A program made the position numbers and the translations under genes. A model generated the notes under the pieces. It ran no database searches, was not told the DNA's origin, and worked only from the letters and a program-made list of their open reading frames with translations. From an uncultured Clostridia bacterium (GTDB taxonomy: Bacteria > Bacillota > Clostridia > Christensenellales > CAG-138), in assembly GCA_937913075.1 (NCBI GenBank), contig CALEPU010000183.1, positions 1-5,578 of the forward strand: DNA of 5,578 bases, in the 5' to 3' direction. Positions 1 through 5,543 of the stretch are shown here, in pieces; the first letter of the stretch is position 1, and each line of letters begins with the position of its first letter.

Positions 1-579
1 AAGTCCTCCCCCTCCATCGCGCGCGGCTGCCGCCTCCGCAAGAGTTTCGCAGAAGCTCCCGTTTTTTTCGCGGAAGGTGGGCGCAAAGCTGTAAGCATAG
101 CCGCCCTCGCCGTTTCTCGCGTAGGAGATATCCCGTTCCAGCGCGGGCAGCACGAGCCTTTGCGCAACGCTTCCGTCCTCTCTAAAAAGGGTTACGGTCT
201 CGCCGTATTTGGAAAGACCGAAGGACGCGGCGTTCTCGCTCCCCGAGGCGGCGCCGTCGGTGCAGATAATGCAGAAATAGCCCGAGGCGGGTATAACGCT
301 GCCCTCGGGAAAGGTGAATTTATTTTGCGCTCCGCTGCCGTCCGTAAGGCTCCATCCGCCCAAATCGACTTCCTGCGGCGAGGCGTTGTAAAGCTCTATC
401 CAATCGGGCGTGCCGAAAGCGTCGTCGCGGTAGCAGCCTCCGTTGGAGGATACGGCCTCGTTTATATAAACGCCCGTTTCCTCCCGTTCTCGAAGGTTTG
501 AGCACCCACAGAGCAGCGAAGCCGAGACAGCCGCAATTATCAGCAGGGCAAAAAGCCCGTATTTTAAACCCTTTTTCAT
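1..579 (-). CDS. Lamin-tail-domain (LTD) lipoprotein, 5' part, runs off the window
   Basis: This reading frame is open from ATG at 579 to base 1 (193 codons, no stop), so the C-terminus is missing. Residues 1-26 form a lipoprotein signal: MKK, a hydrophobic run at about 8-23, then the lipobox LLCGC with Cys26 as the likely lipidated residue. Residues 37-172 read as a lamin-tail domain. The visible hallmarks are YINEAVSSN (38-46), PDWIELYNAS (58-67), VDLGGWSLTD (71-80), FPEGSVIPASGYF (90-102), LSKYGETVTLF (122-132) and ISYARNGEG (151-159). LTDs are small immunoglobulin-like beta folds. In gut Clostridia they often sit at the N-terminus of secreted lipoproteins with a CotH-kinase or other extracellular module, so such a module may follow; this is inference because that part is absent. 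The frame ends in a GGGG stretch (189-192) that looks like the start of a linker. An AGAGG site 8 bases upstream supports the start. It is a separate transcription unit from the peptidase upstream. Confidence 0.85.
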   Translation of the reverse strand, partial: MKKGLKYGLFALLIIAAVSASLLCGCSNLREREETGVYINEAVSSNGGCYRDDAFGTPDWIELYNASPQEVDLGGWSLTDGSGAQNKFTFPEGSVIPASGYFCIICTDGAASGSENAASFGLSKYGETVTLFREDGSVAQRLVLPALERDISYARNGEGGYAYSFAPTFREKNGSFCETLAEAAAARDGGGGL

Positions 580-587
580 GCTCTATA

Positions 588-592
588 CCTCT
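588..592 (-). promoter_or_regulatory. Ribosome binding site of the LTD lipoprotein
   Basis: AGAGG reads on the minus strand 8 bases before the ATG at 579. It decides the start: another minus-strand frame opens at 607 in a different phase, but its translation is not protein-like, whereas the 579 start gives a clean lipoprotein signal. Confidence 0.75.
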
Positions 593-643
593 GCGCGGAG
601 GCAGCAATGCGCCATCCCGCGCCTCTTTTTAAATTTCGCCGAC

Positions 644-672
644 ATTATACTACAATATTCGCATTTGAAGAA
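644..672 (-). promoter_or_regulatory. Probable sigma-A promoter for the LTD lipoprotein gene
   Basis: A perfect TATAAT -10 hexamer reads on the minus strand at 649-644. The position 17 bases upstream (672-667) reads TTCTTC, a poor -35 match. A/T-rich sequence lies further upstream, around 681-703. Transcription would start near 637, giving a leader of roughly 58 bases. No riboswitch-like structure is evident in that leader. The promoter lies between the palindromic repeat and the gene, which supports transcription independent of the peptidase operon. Confidence 0.55.
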
Positions 673-702
673 GAGGTAAAATGTGAAAAAACGATTAACA
701 AA

Positions 703-724
703 AGAGCGGCGCTGCCGCCGCTCT
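703..724 (-). terminator. Possible terminator for the peptidase operon, at the far end of the palindrome
   Basis: A 9-bp perfect G/C-rich stem with a 4-base loop is followed on the minus strand by TTTGTTAATCG and then TTTTTT a few bases later. The T tract is broken, so this is an imperfect intrinsic terminator. It lies about 280 bases after the peptidase stop codon and before the lipoprotein promoter, the right place to separate the two units. The identical hairpin at 958-979 is only 25 bases past the peptidase stop but lacks a T tract on this strand. Confidence 0.45.
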
Positions 725-752
725 CAGCTTGATGACAAAGCCCGTTTGCTGC

Positions 753-774
753 CCTTCCCCTACAGAGGGGAAGG
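753..774. repeat. Inner hairpin, left half of the palindrome
   Basis: CCTTCCCCT, loop ACAG, AGGGGAAGG: a 9-bp perfect stem. It is the mirror partner of the hairpin at 897-918 and is followed by the GTCAAC...GTTGAC mini-hairpin and the GGATGAGGTGG core. Confidence 0.8.
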
Positions 775-896
775 TGTCAACGAGCCTTTTAGGGCGAGTT
801 GACGGATGAGGTGGTGGCTGGAGTTGTGTTCAAAAAACTTAGTAAAATCAAGAACTTCTACCACCTCTTCCACCGCTTCGCTGCGCTTGCGGTCCC

Positions 897-918
897 CCTT
901 CCCCTCGGTAGGGGAAGG
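897..918. repeat. Inner hairpin, right half of the palindrome
   Basis: CCTTCCCCT, loop CGGT, AGGGGAAGG: the same 9-bp stem as at 753-774 with a different loop. Read on the minus strand, it is followed by a GACCGC...GCGGT mini-hairpin and then GGAAGAGGTGG, matching the left half unit by unit. Confidence 0.8.
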
Positions 919-1004
919 TTGTATACTTGCGTGCAAAAAGGGTTTGTCAGCGGTCTGAGAGCGGCGCTGCCGCCGCTCTTTCACGAGTTCAATTCATTTC
1001 ATCC

Positions 1005-3461
1005 TCAGAACTTCACCGACTCCGTCCAGAACTCGTTGTTGTAGATATCGGTGAGGCAATAGGTGATCACGCAGTTGACGTTTTCAAGCTCGAGGTATTC
1101 TACCGTGAGCTCGCCCCTGACTGTGAGCGTATCGCCCAAGAGGTAGCTGTCAACGTAGGAGCCGTCGTAGCCGTAGTAGTCGCAGATGAAGTCTATCCTG
1201 TCGCCGTCCTTGATCTCGATAAGACCCTTGCCTACGGTATCGGTCTCGCCGTTCACGTAGATGTACCTTGCGCCGGCGATATAATCGGTCTCGGTATCGG
1301 TCACGGGATCGTACTCGAAGACGACCATGAGATAAACGGGCTCGCCGTTCAGCTTGGCGGGTATGCGGCCGTTGGTGACCATTGTGCCGTCATCCTCCTT
1401 GGCTACGTTCTCAACGTAGTAGGCGACGACCTGACCGTTTACGGTGAGCCATGTGCCGTCGAAGCTTATCATGAGATCGCCGTCGTCATCGTAATCGAAT
1501 ACGTTGTCCATGCCGAGGTCGATATAGCCCTCGCCGTCGTCGAAGAAGACGTTGAGACAGATGCTCTCGACCATCTCCCACTTTTCATCGGAGAGGGAGA
1601 GCACCTTGCCGCCCGCCTTATCGGTCAGCAGCATATCCTGCTCATAGAGCGCGTGCTCGTCGTAATATTCGCTGTGGTCAAGCACCATGCGTCCGTCGAA
1701 CCAGCTCGAATAATCGCTTCCCATGAGGCTTGAAAGCAGGCTGCCCGAGGAGCTTGAAGAGGAGCCCGAGGACGAGCCGCCGAGGTAGCTGCCAAGGAGC
1801 TGGGAGAGCATATCGGACGAGGAGCTGCTGCCGGAGCTTGAATAGCTGCCGAGCAGGGAGCTTACGGGAGAGGAGGTCTGACCTGTCGCTATCTGACCGC
1901 CCGCCGCGAGCGAGGCAAAGCTCTTTATCGCCTTGCTGTAACGGGAATCAACGCCTATCGCGTTATAGAGCGAAATGGCGGAGTTGACGCTCGAGAAGCT
2001 GGTGTACGGGAAGTAAACGGATATGCCGTAGCTGTTCTTCATGGAGACAGCGGTACGGTTGTACTTAATGCAGCCGGAAAGCGCGTCCGCGAGCGCCTGC
2101 GCCTCGTCGCTGCCGGAGGCGCTGCGGCTTGCAATGCCCTTTGCCAGATGGATAAGGTCTATCTGATTGAGACCGGAGGACTCGCCGAATTCCTTGGCCT
2201 CGCTCCTCGCCTTTGCGACGACCTGATACTCGCTGCCCTCCAGCATCTCGCTCACGGAGGGGCAGAAGGCGCCGAACGCCTCGGGCACGGTGCCGGCAAA
2301 CTCGGCGAGATCGGTGATGGAGAGGGTGGTGCTGTCGCCGCAGTTGTTCTTGCGGCAGACGTCGTTAAAGTCGTCGATTATAAGCTTGCCGAGCTCAACG
2401 GTGCTAATGGAGGGATTATTTGAGAGCGCGGTGAGCCAGTCGGTATAATACCAGCCGCAGCCGGGCTCCGTCTCCTCGGAGGCGATAAGGTAATCGGCAT
2501 ACTGCTCGGTTACGATCGCAGTCTCGAGCGTAGCCATAAGGCACGCATCGAAGCCTATGAAATCAAATTCGCAGCCGCCGTCCTTCAAGGCCTTGTTTAT
2601 CTTGTCGAGAGTCATCGAGCCGGAAAAATACTGGTCATAGCCGTAGCCCGTGAGGGAGCCGCCGCCGTGATCCCAGAATATGAGCGCGTAACGGTCGGCG
2701 GGATAATTCGCCTTGCAGAACTTTATAAAATCGGAAAGCGTATCGGGGCTCGTCATATTGAGCTTGCCGAGGTTGTTGTCAAGCACCTGCAAGCCCTTGC
2801 TCGTAACGCGGTAGCGCTGGTTGGTGGAGCTTGAAATGACGTTGTTCTTCCAAGTCTTGGTACCGCCCGTCTCGACTATGAGGTTGATATGATCGTTGTC
2901 GAGAGTAGCGTGCAGCATCTCGTTAAGGTCGTTTGTGCCCATGCCGTACTTGGACTCGAGGTCGGTGCCGCACATATAGACCATGATCGTAACCACATCC
3001 TGTCCGTCACCCTTGATCACGGTATATTTGTCTCTGGCTTTTGAAGATACGGAGGTATCGAGTATACCAACATTTTTATCCGCACCCCAGGGTGCCGAGG
3101 TTCCGCTTACGGAACCGCCCAACAGTGTGGTCAAAAGGTTTCCTCCGCTGTACGAAGATGTGGATGCGGATGTGCTTTCTTCATCGGAGTAGGTCTGCGA
3201 AGAGGTGTCATTTCCACCCAAAAAAGCAGTCAGACCGCCACCGCCGCCCAAAAGCAGGATCGCAGCGATCACAATAATCCGAAGCAGACCACCGCCGCCT
3301 CCCGTACTTCGATTCGGTCCGCCCAAACCACCACCGCCGGAATTTGATCCGTGAAAGCTTCCGCTTCCCACAGGCCCGGTACCCAATCCTTCTCCCCGGC
3401 GAAAAGCTCCGTTTCCGCCGCCTGTAACACGTTTTTCTCTGCTTCTTGGTCCGTTTGCCAT
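1005..3461 (-). CDS. Membrane-anchored C11 (clostripain-family) cysteine peptidase
   Basis: This 818-residue protein is a clan CD (caspase-like fold) peptidase; family members typically cleave after Arg or Lys. Domains in order: a basic and Gly-rich leader (1-58, with REKRVTGGG at 8-16 and RRGEGLGTGPVG at 21-32); one hydrophobic helix (about 59-81) flanked by glycines; a Ser/Thr-rich spacer to about 145; and the catalytic domain from about 155 (VTIMVYMCGTDLES) to about 515. The catalytic histidine is His265 in IFWDHGGG and the nucleophile is Cys307 in GFDACLMA. Lysines between them (287, 290, 293) could be self-processing sites as in other C11 enzymes; this is inference. A Ser/Gly linker (about 530-582) leads to a beta-rich C-terminal domain with an Asp-rich DxDxDG loop at 656-661, calcium-type in pattern. 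There is no cleavable signal peptide. Positive charges before the helix predict an inside N-terminus and an outside protease. The start has an AAGGGG site at 6 bases spacing and lies 10 bases after the J-domain gene, which suggests an operon. Oddity: codon style changes sharply near residues 147-157. Confidence 0.93.
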   Translation of the reverse strand: MANGPRSREKRVTGGGNGAFRRGEGLGTGPVGSGSFHGSNSGGGGLGGPNRSTGGGGGLLRIIVIAAILLLGGGGGLTAFLGGNDTSSQTYSDEESTSASTSSYSGGNLLTTLLGGSVSGTSAPWGADKNVGILDTSVSSKARDKYTVIKGDGQDVVTIMVYMCGTDLESKYGMGTNDLNEMLHATLDNDHINLIVETGGTKTWKNNVISSSTNQRYRVTSKGLQVLDNNLGKLNMTSPDTLSDFIKFCKANYPADRYALIFWDHGGGSLTGYGYDQYFSGSMTLDKINKALKDGGCEFDFIGFDACLMATLETAIVTEQYADYLIASEETEPGCGWYYTDWLTALSNNPSISTVELGKLIIDDFNDVCRKNNCGDSTTLSITDLAEFAGTVPEAFGAFCPSVSEMLEGSEYQVVAKARSEAKEFGESSGLNQIDLIHLAKGIASRSASGSDEAQALADALSGCIKYNRTAVSMKNSYGISVYFPYTSFSSVNSAISLYNAIGVDSRYSKAIKSFASLAAGGQIATGQTSSPVSSLLGSYSSSGSSSSSDMLSQLLGSYLGGSSSGSSSSSSGSLLSSLMGSDYSSWFDGRMVLDHSEYYDEHALYEQDMLLTDKAGGKVLSLSDEKWEMVESICLNVFFDDGEGYIDLGMDNVFDYDDDGDLMISFDGTWLTVNGQVVAYYVENVAKEDDGTMVTNGRIPAKLNGEPVYLMVVFEYDPVTDTETDYIAGARYIYVNGETDTVGKGLIEIKDGDRIDFICDYYGYDGSYVDSYLLGDTLTVRGELTVEYLELENVNCVITYCLTDIYNNEFWTESVKF
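1716..1874 (-). repeat. Ser/Gly low-complexity linker with LLGSY-like repeats in the peptidase
   Basis: Residues about 530-582 of the peptidase are almost entirely Ser, Gly and Leu. A short motif recurs: SSLLGSYSS (534-542), SQLLGSYLG (553-561) and SSLMGSDYS (577-585), separated by poly-Ser runs. The hydrophobic beads in a flexible Ser chain suggest a spacer that may also self-associate or bind a partner; this is inference. It separates the catalytic domain from the C-terminal beta domain. Low-complexity coding repeats like this can also be compressed or expanded by short-read assembly. Confidence 0.8.
2985..3025. other. Codon-style breakpoint inside the peptidase gene
   Basis: Hand counts of G/C-ending codons are 12 of 30 at the start of the J-domain gene, 11 of 30 for peptidase residues 1-30, 13 of 30 for residues 120-149, then 25 of 30 for residues 160-189. 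The lipoprotein at the far left counts 22 of 30 for residues 49-78. The switch therefore falls at about residues 147-157, in the GDGQDVVTIMVYMCG region where the catalytic domain begins. This is either a recombination boundary or an assembly join. Confidence 0.7.
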
Positions 3462-3467
3462 AACACA

Positions 3468-3473
3468 CCCCTT
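3468..3473 (-). promoter_or_regulatory. Ribosome binding site of the peptidase, overlapping the upstream stop codon
   Basis: AAGGGG reads on the minus strand, 6 bases before the peptidase ATG. Its two A residues are the last two bases of the TAA stop (3474-3472) of the J-domain gene. Ribosomes finishing the first gene would therefore end on the site used for the second, which points to translational coupling. Confidence 0.7.
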
Positions 3474-5472
3474 ATGATGTCATCATCGTTCCCATTTTTT
3501 CCAAAATCTCCGCCCGTTCCGTCTGGATCTGCTGCATAATACTTGTTGCGGAGCGATTGCCCGTCACATCGGGATGATAGACCTTTACCAATGCGCGGTA
3601 CTCCTTTTTGAGGATGGAAATATCCGTATATGCCGCCTGCGAAAAGAACCTGGACGTATCCTCCACAGTGGCCTCATATGCTTTTCTTGCCTCATCAAAC
3701 TTAGCCCGTTTCTCCTGCTCTTCCTTTGCACGGGCAGCTCTCAGATCCGGATTTTCATAGGTATCTCCGTCGTAGGCAAAGCTCTCTTCGCCCATGTGCA
3801 TGGAAAGATCCGTGTCCGTCTTTTTAAAGAAATGCGCATCGATCTTTCCATCCACCCACTCATAAAAGGACAGATCCAGATCATGGTCGATGGAGGTTAA
3901 AAAATACTTATCCTTGTATCGATAAACCCGGTAATCCGAGATCGTATCCGCAATGGATCGATAGATGGAATCCCGGCTTAAATACATGTGCAGGATGTAT
4001 TTTGCAAAGGGATGTCCGGTTTCGATGATCACCGCTGCGTGGCTTCGTGCCTCCTGTGTGGCACTGTGGGCCATCTGCAAAAGCTCCTCCACCATCTCCT
4101 TTTTCATGGTCTCATAATCGGCGATCAGCCGTGCGTGCGCCATGGCATTTTCCGGATGCTCCCGCATCATGGTACGTTGAATGGAAATAAACGAATCCAT
4201 CCGCTCAATGGAACGGGTCAGTGCTTTTGCCGCAGTGGAGGTCAAAGAAAAGACCTCCGAAATAAACTCCTCATCATCATAGAGGATCGCCGTCAGAAAT
4301 ACCGGGTGGTACATCAGATCAATGATCTTGTCCTTTGGGAAAGGCGAAGAAAACTCACACCAGTTCCTCATGGTCAGCATCTTTTTTGCCGCATCCTTTT
4401 TCTTTAGGATCAACGCATAGTGCAGAGCCGTAAGACCCAGATCGTCCTGCCAATAAAGCTCGGGACCGGATACCTCCCCGTCTCCCTCCAGCTTTTCATA
4501 GACCAGAGACAGCTTTTCCTTCTGGTACTTGGTGCAAAAGGCCTGATAATGCCAAAAATCCTCTGACTTAAGCTTCAGACCGATCATATCCATAAGATCC
4601 GTTGCGTAATCCAGATCCTCGATACGGATGGACAGATACGCCAAAAGCATACACTGCTTTAACGTCAGTCGCTCCTTTTTCTTAAAATTCAAATACGGCT
4701 CGATCAACTCTTTTGTCATGTAAAAGGAGTTCGCATTTGCAATATCCGAAATAAACGCATCGAAAAACAGATCCTCCGGTCTCTCCAATACGGCAAAGAC
4801 CTCCTTGTCCACCTGCTCCTTTATGTTTTGCAGAAACAGCTGATATGCGCAGTCATCACCGCTTCTGTAGATATTCTCCGCGCGGATAAAAATGATATCC
4901 TTGACAAAGGAAGACTCCTCCTCTGCCACGGACAAAAGCATTTCATCCCGGGGAGTAAGCCGACCGTTGTCATGCATACTCTTTCGGATGAGATCCAGCA
5001 TCCAGCCCACGGTCATTTCGTAGCTGTGCCGTTCTTTCATGTTCATGCGGGTGATGTTTTTTTGAAGATTTCGTAAGAGCTGAACCAGTTCCCTGCCTGT
5101 CGTGTCCTTTGGTGCAACGGTTTTAGCAAAGATCTTACAGTTGTTGCTTTCATTAAGGAGATGGACGTTTTCCGTAGACTCCTCCTGGAATACCACAAAT
5201 TGGCACAGGCTGGAAAGGGGGATCCGGTTGGTTGGTGCCCAGTTTTTGTGCACCGGATCGATATAGATGGCCTGATCCGTAATGATGGTACCGCTTCCCT
5301 CCAGAGATAAGGTGGAAAAAGAGCTGGAATAAGCGTAAACCATCATCTTTTCCTCCCGGGGAATACGATAATTTTCATAGTACGAATTCAGATTATTAAC
5401 TTTATCAAAATCGAAAACCAGACTTTTATATCTGTTTTTTCCCACCACTAACAGTTCCTGATAGCCGGGCAT
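3472..5472 (-). CDS. Cytosolic PH-like / ankyrin-like / C-terminal J-domain protein
   Basis: This 666-residue protein has no signal peptide or membrane segment, so it is probably cytosolic. Residues about 40-138 look like a PH/GRAM-type beta fold (EKMMVYAYSS, then SLEGSGTIITDQAIYI, a basic/Trp turn and IPLSSLCQFVVF) ending in a helix (ELVQLLRNLQK); this is a pattern judgement. Residues 145-340 are helical. DDLGLTALHYALILKKKD at 343-360 matches one ankyrin repeat (G-TALHYA core), and more helices follow to about 510. A highly charged helix (577-603) precedes the J-domain (about 615-662): ILKKEYRALVKVYHPDVTG has the HPD triad at 633-635 that stimulates Hsp70 (DnaK) ATPase, followed by a helix to 660. 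Helix I looks short. There is no Gly/Phe or zinc-finger region, so it is a class III J-protein that probably recruits DnaK to a specific client. The start at 5472 is preferred to ATG 5529 because a strong GGAGG precedes it. It is the first gene of the operon with the peptidase. The exact family name is not recognised. Confidence 0.85.
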   Translation of the reverse strand: MPGYQELLVVGKNRYKSLVFDFDKVNNLNSYYENYRIPREEKMMVYAYSSSFSTLSLEGSGTIITDQAIYIDPVHKNWAPTNRIPLSSLCQFVVFQEESTENVHLLNESNNCKIFAKTVAPKDTTGRELVQLLRNLQKNITRMNMKERHSYEMTVGWMLDLIRKSMHDNGRLTPRDEMLLSVAEEESSFVKDIIFIRAENIYRSGDDCAYQLFLQNIKEQVDKEVFAVLERPEDLFFDAFISDIANANSFYMTKELIEPYLNFKKKERLTLKQCMLLAYLSIRIEDLDYATDLMDMIGLKLKSEDFWHYQAFCTKYQKEKLSLVYEKLEGDGEVSGPELYWQDDLGLTALHYALILKKKDAAKKMLTMRNWCEFSSPFPKDKIIDLMYHPVFLTAILYDDEEFISEVFSLTSTAAKALTRSIERMDSFISIQRTMMREHPENAMAHARLIADYETMKKEMVEELLQMAHSATQEARSHAAVIIETGHPFAKYILHMYLSRDSIYRSIADTISDYRVYRYKDKYFLTSIDHDLDLSFYEWVDGKIDAHFFKKTDTDLSMHMGEESFAYDGDTYENPDLRAARAKEEQEKRAKFDEARKAYEATVEDTSRFFSQAAYTDISILKKEYRALVKVYHPDVTGNRSATSIMQQIQTERAEILEKMGTMMTS

Positions 5473-5481
5473 AGAATATTT

Positions 5482-5486
5482 CCTCC
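5482..5486 (-). promoter_or_regulatory. Ribosome binding site that fixes the J-domain protein start
   Basis: ACGGAGGA reads on the minus strand with GGAGG at 5486-5482, 9 bases before the ATG at 5472. The alternative in-frame ATG at 5529 would add 19 residues (MLWALRLFVCAHFLRRKYS), would lie at or next to the predicted transcription start, and has no comparable site in front of it. Confidence 0.85.
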
Positions 5487-5534
5487 GTAAGAAATGCGCA
5501 CAAACAAAAAGGCGCAAAGCCCACAACATTAGTC

Positions 5535-5543
5535 ATTATAGCA
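5535..5543 (-). promoter_or_regulatory. Extended -10 promoter element of the J-domain/peptidase operon, cut by the contig end
   Basis: TGCTATAAT reads on the minus strand: a perfect TATAAT (5540-5535) with the TGn extension. Transcription would start near 5528, giving a leader of about 56 bases before the ATG at 5472. The -35 region cannot be seen because the native sequence stops at 5543; bases beyond that are adapter. An extended -10 can work with a weak -35. Confidence 0.6.

Larger units (their letters stand above)
703..979. repeat. 277-bp imperfect palindromic REP/MITE-like intergenic element
   Basis: The whole stretch folds on itself as two inward-facing halves. Both ends carry the same 22-base hairpin (arms AGAGCGGCG and CGCCGCTCT, loop CTGC) at 703-724 and 958-979. 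Moving inward, CTCTCAG (721-727) pairs with CTGAGAG (955-961), and TGACAAA (733-739) pairs with TTTGTCA (943-949). The CCTTCCCCT-loop-AGGGGAAGG hairpin at 753-774 mirrors the one at 897-918. A small hairpin at 776-803 (GTCAAC/GTTGAC) mirrors one at 872-893 (ACCGC/GCGGT). GAGGTGG (808-814) pairs with CCACCTC (861-867). The centre, about 818-860, is A/T-rich. No transposase and no convincing protein are encoded, and I see no clear target-site duplication at the edges. Elements with CCTTCCCC hairpins followed by a GACGGATGAGG-like core are, as I recall, common between genes in gut Clostridia; that recollection was not checked. The element fills the only long gene-free stretch (580-1004) together with the lipoprotein promoter. 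Confidence 0.8.

Noticed and set aside
320..607. 95-residue minus-strand frame opening at 607
   Set aside because: It overlaps the LTD lipoprotein in another phase; its Arg-rich translation is a shadow. The 579 frame has the signal, lipobox and domain motifs.
760..1044. Small open frames on both strands across the palindrome (760-984 minus, 799-1044 plus)
   Set aside because: They lie within hairpin arms, and their translations are dictated by the palindrome. No ribosome binding site or protein-like pattern is seen.
927..1733. 268-residue open frame on the plus strand
   Set aside because: It is antisense to the C-terminal domain of the peptidase, where high G/C at third codon positions suppresses antisense stops. 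Its translation is a monotonous Val/Ala/Asp/Glu string with no recognisable domain, and its beginning lies inside the palindromic element.
3474..3486. ATGATG-T-CATCAT inverted repeat at the gene junction
   Set aside because: The arms are separated by a single base, so no hairpin forms, and it encodes the Met-Met-Thr-Ser end of the J-domain protein. It could be an operator by chance resemblance only.
3574..5076. Plus-strand frames opposite the J-domain gene (3574-3900, 3988-4407, 4828-5076)
   Set aside because: All are antisense shadows of a continuous 666-codon gene, without ribosome binding sites or domain patterns.
5473..5529. Upstream ATG at 5529 as start of the J-domain protein
   Set aside because: The 19 extra residues look like a weak hydrophobic stretch, but the codon lies at the predicted transcription start and lacks a ribosome binding site, while ATG 5472 has a strong one.
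1..5543. CRISPR array, tRNA, rRNA, riboswitch or insertion sequence
   Set aside because: I found no regularly spaced direct repeats, no tRNA-like cloverleaf, no rRNA-like stretch and no transposase. The only repeat structure is the palindrome at 703-979 and the coding low-complexity linker.
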